Notes: generated by a model from the letters alone, not told the origin. A stretch of 35,521 nucleotides of DNA from Deltaproteobacteria bacterium (GCA_024276935.1 JAJRWH010000121.1:1-35521); one strand, 5' to 3'. Positions 8,838-17,445 are shown, counted from the stretch's first letter. Translations and numbers: made by a program.

Positions 8838-9986
8838 ATGAATACTAGCTATCAGGGCTACGAACTGGGTCCGATTCGTCCACCGAGTGAGGCCATGAGC
8901 CTGCTGCTGCGAATCACCCGAAATTGTCCATGGAACAAATGTACTTTCTGTGGTGTTTACAAAAAAAGAGCCTTCAGCCTGCGCTCGCTCCAGCACATCA
9001 AGCAGGATATCGACAGTATTTATCAGCATGTCTGCAAAATTGAACAGGTTTTGAATCAACCAGGAGGAGGCAGCCAACAAGAGTTGCTGGCCTTGGAACC
9101 TGCCGAGCCTGCCAGTGAACAACTTGCCTTTCAATCTGCTCTGAACTGGGTACGCAGCGGGATGAAATCGGTTTTCCTGCAAGATGCCAACAGCCTGGTT
9201 ATTCAGCCAGACAAACTGGTCGATATCCTGCTTTATCTGCGAAAATATTTTCCCGCAATCGAACGGATCACCTCGTACGCCCGCTCCCATTCAATTGCAC
9301 GAATCAGCGACGAGGACATGTCCAGACTGGCAGCAGCCGGACTTAACCGGATTCATATCGGCATGGAATCTGGCGCCGACGAAATCCTTGATTTTGTCAA
9401 AAAAGGCGTCGACAAGCAGACCCAGGTCATTGCCGGACAAAAGGTTAAACGTGCGGGAATTGAACTGTCTGAATACTTTATGCCCGGTCTGGGGGGGGAC
9501 AAATTCAGTCGGGAAAATGCGCTAGAAACGGCTGACGCCCTGAACCAGATTAATCCTGATTTTATCCGCATCAGAACCCTGGCAATCTCCCAAAAACTCG
9601 ATATATACAAGGATTGTCAGGCTGGAACCTTCAGTAAAATCGGCGATGTGAGGATGGCTGAAGAGTTACTGTTGATGATCGACAACCTGGATGGCATCAG
9701 CAGCCGGATCAAGAGTGATCATATCCTCAACCTCTTTCAGGAAGTAGACGGACAGCTGCCGGAGGACAAGGAACGCTTGACGGCACCATTACGACAGTTT
9801 CTGGCTCTGCAACCTGAAGATCAGCTAGTCTATATCGTTGGTCGTCGGACAGGAATATTTGCCGGACTTGCCGCTATGGCAAACCCGCAACACCGGAAAC
9901 AGGCTGAAAACATCTGCGCCGAATACCAGATTACACCTGAAACCATTGATGACTTCACCGCTCGTATTATGGAGCGTTATTTTTAA
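8838..9986 (+). CDS. Radical SAM protein with CX4CX2C cluster motif
   Basis: This 382-residue protein carries the 4Fe-4S radical SAM motif as C30, C35 and C38 in RNCPWNKCTFC. The spacing between the first two cysteines is four residues, not the standard three. Downstream, IHIGMESGADEILDFVKKG and YFMPGLGGDKFS are the usual SAM-binding and barrel segments of the COG1032/HemN-like group. About residues 60-95 form a charged insertion (GGGSQQELLALEPAEPASEQ) before the barrel continues. The start has GAAGGAG 8 bases upstream. No substrate or partner gene lies next to it: a lipoprotein gene diverges from it and dnaK follows after 271 bases. It is probably cytoplasmic and oxygen-sensitive. The reaction cannot be named. 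Confidence 0.85.
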   Translation: MNTSYQGYELGPIRPPSEAMSLLLRITRNCPWNKCTFCGVYKKRAFSLRSLQHIKQDIDSIYQHVCKIEQVLNQPGGGSQQELLALEPAEPASEQLAFQSALNWVRSGMKSVFLQDANSLVIQPDKLVDILLYLRKYFPAIERITSYARSHSIARISDEDMSRLAAAGLNRIHIGMESGADEILDFVKKGVDKQTQVIAGQKVKRAGIELSEYFMPGLGGDKFSRENALETADALNQINPDFIRIRTLAISQKLDIYKDCQAGTFSKIGDVRMAEELLLMIDNLDGISSRIKSDHILNLFQEVDGQLPEDKERLTAPLRQFLALQPEDQLVYIVGRRTGIFAGLAAMANPQHRKQAENICAEYQITPETIDDFTARIMERYF

Positions 9987-10050
9987 CCTGCCGGGCTATC
10001 CTCGAACCCGTGGCAAACCTCACAGGGAGCCACCCTTCCTCTTCCAACAG

Positions 10051-10097
10051 GTCGCAGCAGCTGTCGCAAACATGTCTCACGCGACAGTCGCTGCGAC
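10051..10097. terminator. Large hairpin after the radical SAM gene
   Basis: GTCGCAGCAGCTGTCGC (10051-10067) pairs with GCGACAGTCGCTGCGAC (10081-10097) with 15 of 17 positions matched and a 13-base loop. It lies 65 bases after the radical SAM stop. No T run follows, so it is either a weak or Rho-type terminator, an RNA-stabilising stem, or a long operator for dnaK, whose start is 160 bases further on. Confidence 0.5.
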
Positions 10098-10150
10098 GTT
10101 GCAATCCATTCTCAAATAATCAAACAGCTGATATTGCAGGATTTTCTCCT

Positions 10151-10166
10151 TGGCATATCCCTTGAT
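10151..10166 (+). promoter_or_regulatory. Possible sigma-54-like promoter for dnaK
   Basis: TGGCATATCCCTTGAT fits the TGGCAYR-N4-TTGC pattern of sigma-54 promoters except that the -12 GC reads GA, which would weaken it. It is about 90 bases before the dnaK start. The overlapping TGATATACA could instead act as an extended -10 of a vegetative promoter. I see no CIRCE element. Confidence 0.25.
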
Positions 10167-10257
10167 ATACAGCTGTGCCCAGAACATGAAAACAAATTGA
10201 GAGTCTCGCTTCCAAGGCGTAGCTCCAATAAAAAAATCACCAAGGAGGATACACACT

Positions 10258-12156
10258 ATGAGCAAAATTATCGGTATTGATCTGGGGACCACCAACTCCT
10301 GCGTTTCGGTTCTGGAGGGCAATCAGCCAAAGGTTATCGAAAACGCAGAGGGGGGGCGGACAACACCCTCGATTGTTGCCTACACCCAGGAAAAGGATGT
10401 TTTGGTCGGCCAGTCGGCCAAACGTCAGGCAATCACAAATCCACAGAACACCCTGTTTGCCATCAAACGCCTGATCGGACGCCGTTACGATGACAGTCTG
10501 GTCGCCAAGGACAAAGGCATGGTGTCGTACAAAATCATCAAGGCAGACAATGGAGATGCCTGGGTTGAAGCTGGCGGTAAAAAACTTTCACCCCAGGAAG
10601 TTTCAGCCAAAATTCTACAGAAGATGAAAAAGACTGCCGAAGATTATCTTGGCGAGCCTGTCAGTGAAGCGGTCATTACCGTTCCGGCCTACTTCAATGA
10701 TTCGCAGCGCCAGGCAACCAAGGATGCGGGCAAAATTGCCGGGCTGGAAGTCAAACGAATCATCAACGAGCCGACCGCTGCCGCCCTGGCCTACGGGCTG
10801 GATAAAAAAGGCGACCAGAAGATTGCCGTTTATGACCTGGGTGGTGGAACCTTTGATGTTTCGATCATCGAGATGGCTGATGTCGAAGGCGAACAGCAGT
10901 TTGAGGTTTTGTCGACCAATGGGGACACTTTCCTCGGCGGAGAAGATTTTGACAACCGTCTGATCTCCTTCATCACCGATGAGTTCAAAAAGGATCAGGG
11001 GATCGATTTAAGTGGAGACCAGATGGCTCTGCAACGGTTGAAAGAAGCGGCAGAAAAGGCCAAAATTGAGTTGTCGTCCACCGAACAGACTGACATCAAT
11101 CTTCCCTTTATTACTGCCGACGCCAGTGGCCCCAAGCATCTGAATCTGAAGATCAATCGGGCTAAATTTGAAACCCTGGTTGAAGATCTGGTTGAACGGA
11201 CCATGGCTCCCTGTCGTCAGGCACTTAACGACGCCGGGCTGAAAGCCAACGAGATCGACAGTGTCATTCTGGTTGGTGGTCAGACCCGGATGCCTCTGGT
11301 CCAGCAAAAAGTGAAAGAGTTTTTTGGTCAGGATCCACGCAAGGATATCAACCCGGACGAAGCCGTTGCGATCGGTGCCGCAATTCAGGGTGGTGTCCTG
11401 GCAGGGAGTGTCGATGATGTCCTGCTGCTCGATGTGACGCCCTTGTCCCTGGGAATCGAAACCTTAGGGGGAGTCATGACCAGGCTGATCGAAAAAAATA
11501 CCACGATTCCGGCACAGGCCAGTCAGGTTTTCTCGACGGCAGAAGATAATCAGTCTGCGGTTACTGTACATGTCTTGCAGGGAGAGCGGGAACAGGCTAT
11601 TCACAACAAGTCGCTCGGCCAGTTCAACCTCGAAGGGATCGATCCGGCACCACGGGGCCTGCCACAAATTGAGGTGACGTTTGACATTGATGCCAACGGC
11701 ATTCTCAATGTTTCGGCAAAAGACAAGGCCACTGGCAAGGCCCAATCGGTCGTGATCAAGGCCTCCGGCGGGTTGAGCGAGGCCGAAATAGAAAGAATGG
11801 TTCGCGAGGCTGAAACTCATGCTGAAGAGGACCGGCGTTTCCATGAGTTGGTCAGTGCCAGCAATCAGGCTGAGGCCCTGATTCATGCAACCCGCAAAAC
11901 TCTGGAGGAGATGGGAGAGAACCTGGCTGCCGACAAAAAACAGGCGATTGAAGCAGCCATTAAAAATCTGGAAGCCGCGCTCAAGAGTAAAGATAAAAAA
12001 ACGATTGAAACCGCGACCCAGCAACTACACCAGGCCGCTAGTGCGATGGCAACGGACACCACATGCGGAGCAACATCGGGAGCGTCGTGCAAACAGGACG
12101 ATGGTGTAATCGATGCTGAATTTGAAGATATTGCCGACAGTAACAATGCAGCCTGA
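10258..12156 (+). CDS. dnaK: Hsp70 chaperone DnaK
   Basis: This 632-residue cytoplasmic chaperone binds exposed hydrophobic peptides in an ATP-driven cycle. The nucleotide-binding domain shows [11 protein letters not shown] at residues 5-15, [12 protein letters not shown] near residue 195 and VGGQTRMP near residue 340. The linker and substrate domain begin with [15 protein letters not shown]. The C-terminus carries [11 protein letters not shown], close to the usual acidic end, but is followed by an extra DSNNAA and preceded by a Thr/Ser/Cys-rich stretch with two cysteines ([11 protein letters not shown]). AAGGAGG precedes the ATG. A small heat-shock gene follows, while grpE and dnaJ are absent from the window, so this could be a second dnaK or one split from its partners. 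Confidence 0.95.
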   Translation: MSKIIGIDLGTTNSCVSVLEGNQPKVIENAEGGRTTPSIVAYTQEKDVLVGQSAKRQAITNPQNTLFAIKRLIGRRYDDSLVAKDKGMVSYKIIKADNGDAWVEAGGKKLSPQEVSAKILQKMKKTAEDYLGEPVSEAVITVPAYFNDSQRQATKDAGKIAGLEVKRIINEPTAAALAYGLDKKGDQKIAVYDLGGGTFDVSIIEMADVEGEQQFEVLSTNGDTFLGGEDFDNRLISFITDEFKKDQGIDLSGDQMALQRLKEAAEKAKIELSSTEQTDINLPFITADASGPKHLNLKINRAKFETLVEDLVERTMAPCRQALNDAGLKANEIDSVILVGGQTRMPLVQQKVKEFFGQDPRKDINPDEAVAIGAAIQGGVLAGSVDDVLLLDVTPLSLGIETLGGVMTRLIEKNTTIPAQASQVFSTAEDNQSAVTVHVLQGEREQAIHNKSLGQFNLEGIDPAPRGLPQIEVTFDIDANGILNVSAKDKATGKAQSVVIKASGGLSEAEIERMVREAETHAEEDRRFHELVSASNQAEALIHATRKTLEEMGENLAADKKQAIEAAIKNLEAALKSKDKKTIETATQQLHQAASAMATDTTCGATSGASCKQDDGVIDAEFEDIADSNNAA

Positions 12157-12193
12157 TGATTCAAATGCAAACCAAAGAGAAAGGAGGAGAACC

Positions 12194-12700
12194 ATGGCAA
12201 CCTGGCAACAGTTACGTGAAGGAGTCGGTCGGGTGTGGGATTCTCTGCTCGATGGCTGGCACCAACTCTATGAACGGGCCTCCGGGGCTATCACCCGCTT
12301 CGGGCCCGGCCACGGAAAAGAAGGATCAACAGACACGGATCGGCAGGAATTGGCCCGTCGCAGCTCAGGCTGGGGAGTTCTGGCTGCCGAGGTTTTTGAC
12401 GATCCGAAACGCGTCGTTGTTCGTCTGGAGGCCCCCGGTCTTGAACCGGATGAAATCGACCTGCAAGTAATCAACAATATGCTGGTTGTGCGGGGTGAAA
12501 AGCATCTGCAACGTGAGCACAACCATGGCCATTATCACATTCTTGAATGTGCCTATGGCAGCTTTGAAAGAGCCATACCGCTTCCGGCTGAGGTAAATTC
12601 AGAACAGGCAGAAGCTCAGTACAAGCATGGCATACTCAGGGTCGAGCTTCCTAAAACAACAACTCAGAAAACCAGCGGGATCAAAGTTCGAATCTCCTGA
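12194..12700 (+). CDS. Hsp20/alpha-crystallin family small heat-shock protein
   Basis: This 168-residue ATP-independent holdase should bind unfolding proteins and pass them to DnaK, encoded 37 bases upstream. The alpha-crystallin domain runs from about residue 62 to 155: VVVRLEAPGLEPDEIDLQV, NNMLVVRGEKH, YGSFERAIPLP and the diagnostic GILRVELPK. A C-terminal IKV lies where the oligomer-forming I-X-I/V motif is expected. The frame is open back to 12113, inside dnaK, but AAAGGAGGAG at 12180-12189 fixes the start at 12194. The N-terminal arm of about 60 residues is unusually basic and aromatic (WQQLREGVGRVWDSLLDGW). The pair is probably co-transcribed and heat-induced, although I see no certain heat-shock promoter. 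Confidence 0.92.
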   Translation: MATWQQLREGVGRVWDSLLDGWHQLYERASGAITRFGPGHGKEGSTDTDRQELARRSSGWGVLAAEVFDDPKRVVVRLEAPGLEPDEIDLQVINNMLVVRGEKHLQREHNHGHYHILECAYGSFERAIPLPAEVNSEQAEAQYKHGILRVELPKTTTQKTSGIKVRIS

Positions 12701-12722
12701 TCCCAGACCGGCAAAACCGGCG

Positions 12723-12758
12723 GTCAGGAACGTTCAATAGCACCTGAACGTTCCTGAC
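12723..12758. terminator. Perfect 14-bp hairpin after the hsp20 gene
   Basis: GTCAGGAACGTTCA (12723-12736) and TGAACGTTCCTGAC (12745-12758) are exact reverse complements around an 8-base loop. It begins 22 bases after the stop of the small heat-shock gene. No T run follows. It most likely ends or protects the dnaK-hsp20 transcript. Confidence 0.65.
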
Positions 12759-12778
12759 GCACCATTTCAGCCTATCTG

Positions 12779-12787
12779 TGTTACAAT
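12779..12787 (+). promoter_or_regulatory. Possible extended -10 promoter for the lemA operon
   Basis: TGTTACAAT matches the TGNTATAAT extended -10 pattern with one change and lies 48 bases before the lemA ATG, just after the hairpin that closes the heat-shock pair. No good -35 is seen, which extended -10 promoters tolerate. Confidence 0.35.
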
Positions 12788-12835
12788 GCGTGCCTGATCA
12801 TCCTGATCCCGATTCAAACCCAACCGGAGGAACCT

Positions 12836-13417
12836 ATGTCTGTTCGTTTCTTACTGATCCTGCTTAGCAGTCTGCTATTTCTCAATGGCTGTGGTTACAA
12901 CAGTATCCAAAAAAATGAAGAAGCTGTTTTTGCCGCCTGGGGTGATGTAGAGGCCACCTACCAGCGCCGCGCCGACCTTATTCCCAATCTGGTTGAAACC
13001 GTCAAGGCCTATGCGGCTCATGAAAAAGATACCCTGACTGAAGTAACCAATGCCCGTGCCAAGGTGGGTCAGGTTAATATTTCAGCCGACAAGCTGGGAG
13101 ATGCCGTAGCCATGCAACAGTTCCAGCAGGCCCAGGGCAAACTGAGCGGGGCCCTGTCCCGGCTGTTGGTGGTCGCAGAACGTTATCCCGATTTAAAAGC
13201 CAGCCAGAACTTTCGTGATCTGCAAAACCAGCTCGAAGGAACTGAAAACAGAATTAACGTCGCCCGCCAGCGCTACAACAAAGCAGTACAAAAATTCAAC
13301 AGCTCAATCCGGACCTTTCCGAATAATTTGACCAACAAGTTTCTCCTGAACCTGGAGCGTAAAGAGATGTTCAAAGCTGATGCCGGTGCGGCCACAGCAC
13401 CAAAGGTGAAATTCTGA
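12836..13417 (+). CDS. lemA: LemA family lipoprotein
   Basis: This 193-residue protein has a short hydrophobic signal ending in the lipobox LNGC with C19 as the lipid-bearing residue, so it should be membrane-anchored on the outer side. The family blocks are all present: [87 protein letters not shown] and FPNNL. The fold is a helical bundle. Its biochemical role is not known in general. AACCGGAGGAACC precedes the ATG. The stop shares one base with the start of the first TPM-domain gene (TGATG), and the three-gene set lemA-TPM-TPM is a recurrent neighbourhood in bacteria, which suggests one envelope-associated function. Confidence 0.92.
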   Translation: MSVRFLLILLSSLLFLNGCGYNSIQKNEEAVFAAWGDVEATYQRRADLIPNLVETVKAYAAHEKDTLTEVTNARAKVGQVNISADKLGDAVAMQQFQQAQGKLSGALSRLLVVAERYPDLKASQNFRDLQNQLEGTENRINVARQRYNKAVQKFNSSIRTFPNNLTNKFLLNLERKEMFKADAGAATAPKVKF

Positions 13418-14136
13418 TGCGCCAGCTGCTGAGTCTTCTGCTGTTACTGGTATTGCTCGGATCTCCAGCTCTGGCTCTTGAAATCCCCCGCCCGGATGGC
13501 TATGTCACGGATCTGGCCGGACTGGTGTCACCAGCAGCCAAACAGAAGCTGGAACAATTTCTGCGTGATTTTGAAAAGAGCGACTCAACCCAGATCACCC
13601 TGTTGACCATTCCGACACTCGAAGGGGAATCGCTTGAAAACTATGCGGTCAAGGTTTTTGAAAACTGGAAAATCGGTCAAAAAGGCAAAGACAATGGTGC
13701 CCTGCTGTTAATTGCCAAAGCAGAACGCAAGGTCCGCATCGAAGTCGGCTACGGCCTTGAGGGCCGACTGACCGACCTCTTATCGGGCCGGATTATTGCT
13801 AATGAAATTACGCCACGGCTGAAAGTCGGCGACTTTGATGGGGGAATTATCAGTGGTGTTGTTGCCATGGCTGAGGCTGTTCGGGGAGAATATAAAGGTA
13901 CCGGCCAGACCAACCGGAAAAAGAAGAAAAGCAACCCGTTCGGTCTGCTCTTCTTTCTTTTCTTTCTGGGCCCGGTCCTGTCACGCTTCGGTGGCCGTCG
14001 TGGCCGTCATCGCCGCAGTGCCTTTTTCTTTGGCGGACCCTTCATGGGCGGCGGAGGCGGTGGTTTCGGTGGCGGAGGTGGTTTTTCCGGTGGCGGTGGA
14101 TTCAGCGGCGGCGGCGGGGCCTCTGGCGGCTGGTAA
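13417..14136 (+). CDS. TPM-domain protein with glycine-rich tail (YgcG-like)
   Basis: This 239-residue protein has a signal peptide (LLLLLVLLGSPALA) and a TPM domain at about residues 22-145, seen in YVTDLAGLVSPAAKQKLEQFL, ITLLTIPTLEGESLENYA, WKIGQKGKDNGALLLIA and VRIEVGYGLEGRLTD. A basic stretch KKKKSN and one membrane helix (LLFFLFFLGPVL) follow near residues 170-190. The protein ends in a tail made almost wholly of glycine, phenylalanine and serine. The topology places the TPM domain outside the cytoplasm. TPM domains in plants help photosystem II assembly, but the bacterial role is unclear. It is coupled to lemA by a one-base overlap. Confidence 0.88.
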   Translation: MRQLLSLLLLLVLLGSPALALEIPRPDGYVTDLAGLVSPAAKQKLEQFLRDFEKSDSTQITLLTIPTLEGESLENYAVKVFENWKIGQKGKDNGALLLIAKAERKVRIEVGYGLEGRLTDLLSGRIIANEITPRLKVGDFDGGIISGVVAMAEAVRGEYKGTGQTNRKKKKSNPFGLLFFLFFLGPVLSRFGGRRGRHRRSAFFFGGPFMGGGGGGFGGGGGFSGGGGFSGGGGASGGW

Positions 14137-14188
14137 TCACTTTCGGGTTTGCAGCACGATACCCCTTTGAAAAATCCATGAGGAAAAC

Positions 14189-14830
14189 ATGAAAACAGCA
14201 AGTGATTTTTTCACCCCCGAAGAACAGAAACAGATTGAAGCCGCAGTGAAAGAAGCTGAAGCCAAAACCAGCGGGGAAATTGTCCCGATGCTGGTCGATG
14301 CCAGTTATGAATATCCACGTGCAGAGCTGATTGGTGGCGGAACTCTGGCACTGGCTGTTGCCGCCCTCGTCAGCTGGTCAATTGGTCATGAATCTATCTG
14401 GTGGTTTCTACCGGTTTACATTGTCAGTTTTTTTGTTTTTCACCAGTTGATCCGTCTGCTGCCAGATCTGAAGCGCAAGCTGATCTCCCCAGAAGAACTC
14501 ACTGTCGAAGTTAAAGAAAAAGCTCTTGTCAGTTTCCTGGAACATGAGCTGCATAATACCCGTGACAGAACCGGCATTCTGATTCTGATTTCCCTTTTTG
14601 AACGCCGGGTCCAGGTTCTGGCAGACAGCGGGATCAACACAAAAGTCGCTGAACAGACCTGGGATGAAATTGTCGAGGTTATTACCACCGGGCTTAAAAC
14701 CGGCGATGCCTGTTCGGCCATCTGCCAGGCGGTTACCCGTTGTGGTGAGTTGTTGACCGAACATTTCCCCATCAAGGACGATGACACCAACGAACTGCCC
14801 AACCTGATCATCGAAGGCAAGACTGACTGA
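14189..14830 (+). CDS. TPM-domain membrane protein, second copy
   Basis: This 213-residue protein is the second TPM relative of the set. It has no signal peptide. The N-terminus (FFTPEEQKQIEAAVKEAEAKTSGEIVPML) matches the start of the TPM fold, two membrane helices interrupt it at about residues 50-90, and the fold resumes with TRDRTGILILISLFERRVQVLADSGI. This arrangement, with a helical hairpin inserted in the domain, is known for the shorter partners of YgcG-like proteins. It starts 52 bases after the first TPM gene with AGGAAAAC before the ATG. A membrane complex with LemA and the first TPM protein is a reasonable inference from the gene order. Confidence 0.85.
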   Translation: MKTASDFFTPEEQKQIEAAVKEAEAKTSGEIVPMLVDASYEYPRAELIGGGTLALAVAALVSWSIGHESIWWFLPVYIVSFFVFHQLIRLLPDLKRKLISPEELTVEVKEKALVSFLEHELHNTRDRTGILILISLFERRVQVLADSGINTKVAEQTWDEIVEVITTGLKTGDACSAICQAVTRCGELLTEHFPIKDDDTNELPNLIIEGKTD

Positions 14831-15252
14831 TTAAACTCAAAATATTCAGCCCAATCAAAAAATGTTTTGACCAGAACCATGTTTTATTAGTATTTTCAGG
14901 CGAAACACAACATGACGAGTTTCCATCCTAGGGCCTGATATTTTTTAATCGTTTAATATTTATTGAATTCCTGAAAACAACAAAACCCAATTCTACGGAA
15001 ACGACAAAACCAGGTTATAGGAATTCAACTGGAATGAGGAAGCAGCAAGGTCGCGGATTATAACCAGAGATTCAATTCTCCACTCACCACCCTGTATCAG
15101 CGAGCATGCCTCTTCTTTACCCGTAAAAATAATGCTGTTCTATTTTTTAATTGTATAAATTTTTAAACATGGTAGTCTGCCAAACTGGAGATTATCTCGT
15201 GCTGCAATGTCGTCAACCGTCAACCAAAGAGAACCCCATGAAGGAGGAGAGT
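14831..15252. other. Gene-free AT-rich gap upstream of livK-1
   Basis: About 420 bases carry no convincing gene on either strand. The frame of livK-1 is open back to 15151 but has no matching family sequence there. The gap contains a spaced inverted repeat (14963-15028) and the leader of the Liv-1 operon. I found no T-box, riboswitch or tRNA-like fold by eye, and no good sigma-70 promoter; TATAAA near 15153 lacks a -35. Confidence 0.6.
14963..15028. promoter_or_regulatory. Spaced 10-bp inverted repeat upstream of livK-1
   Basis: TTGAATTCCT (14963-14972) recurs as its exact reverse complement AGGAATTCAA (15019-15028), with 46 bases between. It could be a pair of half-sites for a regulator of the Liv-1 operon (Lrp-type or other), or chance in AT-rich DNA. 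Confidence 0.3.
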
Positions 15253-16380
15253 ATGTTCAAGCTATCGCTCAGGAAATACCTCGTACTGACTTGCGTTATC
15301 GGTGCTGTCGCTCTGGCCGGAAATGCAAATGCTGCGGGAACGATTAAAATCGGAGTCGCGGGGCCACACACTGGCGGCTACGCAGCCTTTGGTGAGCAAT
15401 TCTGGCGGGGTGCCGAGCAGGCCGCCAAGGATATAAATGCCGCTGGCGGAATCAACGGCAGCATGATCAAGGTTGTTAAAGCTGATGATGCCTGCGAACC
15501 CAAACAGGCCGTTTCAGTCGCCAACCGCCTGATGGACGTAGATCGGGTCCAGGCCGTTGCCGGACATTACTGTTCTTCTTCGACAATTCCTGCGTCCGAA
15601 ATTTATGACGATGCCGGCGTGCTGGTCATGACACCTGGGTCAACCAACCCCAAAGTAACAGAGCGGGGCATGAAGGGTGTCTTCCGCATGTGTGGCCGTG
15701 ACGACCAGCAGGGTGCTGTCGCTGCAAACTTCATCATCAACAAGCTGAAAGCCAAACGCGTTGCCGTTATCCACGACAAAGACTCTTATGGCCAGGGTCT
15801 GGCTGATGCCATGATCGCCAGAATGAAACAGCTGGGTGTCTCGGAAGTTCTTTATGAGGGACTGACCCGAGGTGAAAAAGATTTCAACTCACTGGTCACC
15901 AAGGTAAAATCGGTCAAGGCTGATGTTGTTTTCTTCGGTGGTCTGCATACCGAGGCAGGTCCTCTGGTTCGTCAATTACGTGAGCAGGGCATTTCTGCAG
16001 CGTTCGTTTCTGGTGACGCAATCAACTCGGCAGACTTTGTTACCGCAGCTGGCGGTCCTCGCTATGTCGATGGCGTTTACATGACCTTTGGACAAGATCC
16101 TCTGACTCTGAAAACGGGTCGTGACGTCATCGAGAAGTTCCGCGCAAGCGGCTACGAGCCTGAAGGATACACCCTGTACTCCTACGCAACTGTCCAGGCG
16201 CTGACCGCTGCCATGGATGCAACCAACAGCACCGATCTCGACAAGATGGCTGACTGGCTGCACAGCCACAGCGTCAACACTGTTCTTGGCGAGAAAAGCT
16301 GGGACAGCAAAGGCGATCTGAAAGTATCCGACTTCGTCATGTACCAGTGGGACGACAAGGGTAAATTCAGACAGCTTTAA
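15253..16380 (+). CDS. livK: Branched-chain amino acid binding protein, Liv-1
   Basis: This 375-residue periplasmic protein captures leucine, isoleucine or valine for the Liv-1 transporter. The signal peptide ends near GNANAA. The mature part starts GTIKIGVAGPHTGGYAAFG, the typical opening of LivJ/LivK. Two cysteines, in DDACEPKQA and GHYCSSST, match the disulfide of the E. coli proteins, and the ligand loop is STIPASEIYDDAGVLVMTPGSTNP. The ATG at 15253 is chosen because AAGGAGG at 15241-15247 sits just before it; the upstream ATGs at 15151 and 15238 would spoil the signal peptide. A hairpin separates it from livH. The exact ligand cannot be told from sequence, since the family also binds other amides and amino acids. 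Confidence 0.9.
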   Translation: MFKLSLRKYLVLTCVIGAVALAGNANAAGTIKIGVAGPHTGGYAAFGEQFWRGAEQAAKDINAAGGINGSMIKVVKADDACEPKQAVSVANRLMDVDRVQAVAGHYCSSSTIPASEIYDDAGVLVMTPGSTNPKVTERGMKGVFRMCGRDDQQGAVAANFIINKLKAKRVAVIHDKDSYGQGLADAMIARMKQLGVSEVLYEGLTRGEKDFNSLVTKVKSVKADVVFFGGLHTEAGPLVRQLREQGISAAFVSGDAINSADFVTAAGGPRYVDGVYMTFGQDPLTLKTGRDVIEKFRASGYEPEGYTLYSYATVQALTAAMDATNSTDLDKMADWLHSHSVNTVLGEKSWDSKGDLKVSDFVMYQWDDKGKFRQL

Positions 16381-16443
16381 CAGAAATTAGACATCTTGGT
16401 TTCTAAACCGAGTTGAAATTTCAAGCAGAATTGGAAAACAGTT

Positions 16444-16491
16444 GAAGCCGGTTTGCCACAACCTGTGACACCAACACGGCAAACCGGCTTC
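16444..16491 (+). terminator. Hairpin between livK-1 and livH-1
   Basis: GAAGCCGGTTTGCC (16444-16457) pairs exactly with GGCAAACCGGCTTC (16478-16491) around a 20-base loop, followed by TTTCGTTC. It lies between the binding-protein gene and the permease genes. Such stems usually act as partial terminators or as RNA stabilisers that leave more binding protein than membrane parts. Confidence 0.7.
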
Positions 16492-16524
16492 TTTCGTTCA
16501 GAAGCTGCAAACAAAGGGTATTCG

Positions 16525-17442
16525 ATGGATTCTTACATAATTGGTCAACAACTTCTGAATGGCCTGACGCTGGGATCAATCTACGGCCTTATCGCCATCG
16601 GCTATACCATGGTTTACGGAATTATCGGCATGATCAACTTTGCTCATGGCGATATCTACATGATATCCGCGTACCTTACGGCGATCATCCTGGCGGTCAT
16701 TTTTTCGTTTGGCGTAACCTCATTACCTTTTGCTTTGCTTGTAACGCTACTTCTGACCATGGTCATCACCGGCGTCTATGGCTGGGCCATTGAACGGGTT
16801 GCTTATCGCCCCCTGCGTGGGTCCACCCGCCTGGCACCTCTGATCTCAGCCATCGGCATGTCACTGGTTCTGCAGAACTATGTCCAGGTCAGCCAGGGAG
16901 CCCGAAATCAGGGGATCCCGATTCTGATTGATGGCGTGGTCCGATTAGGCGGAGAAGAGCAATTTGTCCAAATTACCCATATTCAGATCCTGATTGTTCT
17001 TGCCTCTTTCATCGGGATGGGTGTCTTGACATACATCATCCAGAAAACCTCTCTGGGGCGACAATGTCGAGCCACGCAACAGGACCAGAAAATGGCGGCA
17101 ATTCTGGGAATCAACACCAACCGGATTATCTCTACGGTTTTTGTTATCGGTTCCGCAATGGCTGCATTGGCAGGCGTACTGGTAACACTCAACTATGGCT
17201 CGTTTGACTTCTATATTGGGTTTATCATCGGCATTAAAGCCTTTACTGCCGCGGTCCTGGGTGGCATCGGATCACTGCCCGGAGCGATGTTGGGTGGAAT
17301 TGTCCTCGGGATGTCTGAAGGACTGTTCGCCGGTTTCGTCAGTGCTGACTACAAAGACGTTTTCGCCTTCAGCCTGTTGGTACTGGTCCTTATTTTTCGT
17401 CCCAGCGGTCTGCTGGGCAAACCTGAAATCGAGAAGGTCTGA
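16525..17442 (+). CDS. livH: Branched-chain amino acid ABC permease LivH, Liv-1
   Basis: This 305-residue inner-membrane permease forms half of the Liv-1 channel. The family blocks LLNGLTLGSIYGLIAIGYTMVYGIIGMINFAHGDIYM, AYRPLRGSTRLAPLISAIGMSLVLQN, RATQQDQKMAAILGIN and KAFTAAVLGGIGSLPGAMLGGIVLG are nearly as in E. coli LivH. The frame is open from 16453, but that part is the hairpin; the ATG at 16525 with AAAGGG upstream gives the expected start. About eight to nine hydrophobic segments are seen. The next gene starts 3 bases after the stop. Sequence blocks are closer to the enterobacterial LivH than to the second copy in this window. Confidence 0.93.
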   Translation: MDSYIIGQQLLNGLTLGSIYGLIAIGYTMVYGIIGMINFAHGDIYMISAYLTAIILAVIFSFGVTSLPFALLVTLLLTMVITGVYGWAIERVAYRPLRGSTRLAPLISAIGMSLVLQNYVQVSQGARNQGIPILIDGVVRLGGEEQFVQITHIQILIVLASFIGMGVLTYIIQKTSLGRQCRATQQDQKMAAILGINTNRIISTVFVIGSAMAALAGVLVTLNYGSFDFYIGFIIGIKAFTAAVLGGIGSLPGAMLGGIVLGMSEGLFAGFVSADYKDVFAFSLLVLVLIFRPSGLLGKPEIEKV

Positions 17443-17445
17443 TCC

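Noticed and set aside
9985-10130. Open frame on the - strand with a CDSCC motif after the radical SAM gene
   Set aside because: There is no ATG or ribosome site, and the codons are produced by the long hairpin at 10051-10097.
10161-10185. Possible sigma-32 promoter (CTTGATA...CCCAGAAC) before dnaK
   Set aside because: The spacer is only about 10 bases and the -10 match is poor.
14007-14201. Proline-rich open frame on the - strand
   Set aside because: It is the complement of the glycine-rich tail of the first TPM gene and has no start context.
15151-15170. Upstream ATG and TATAAA as start and promoter of livK-1
   Set aside because: The extension lacks family sequence and would precede the signal peptide; TATAAA has no -35 partner. 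The ATG at 15253 has a strong ribosome site.
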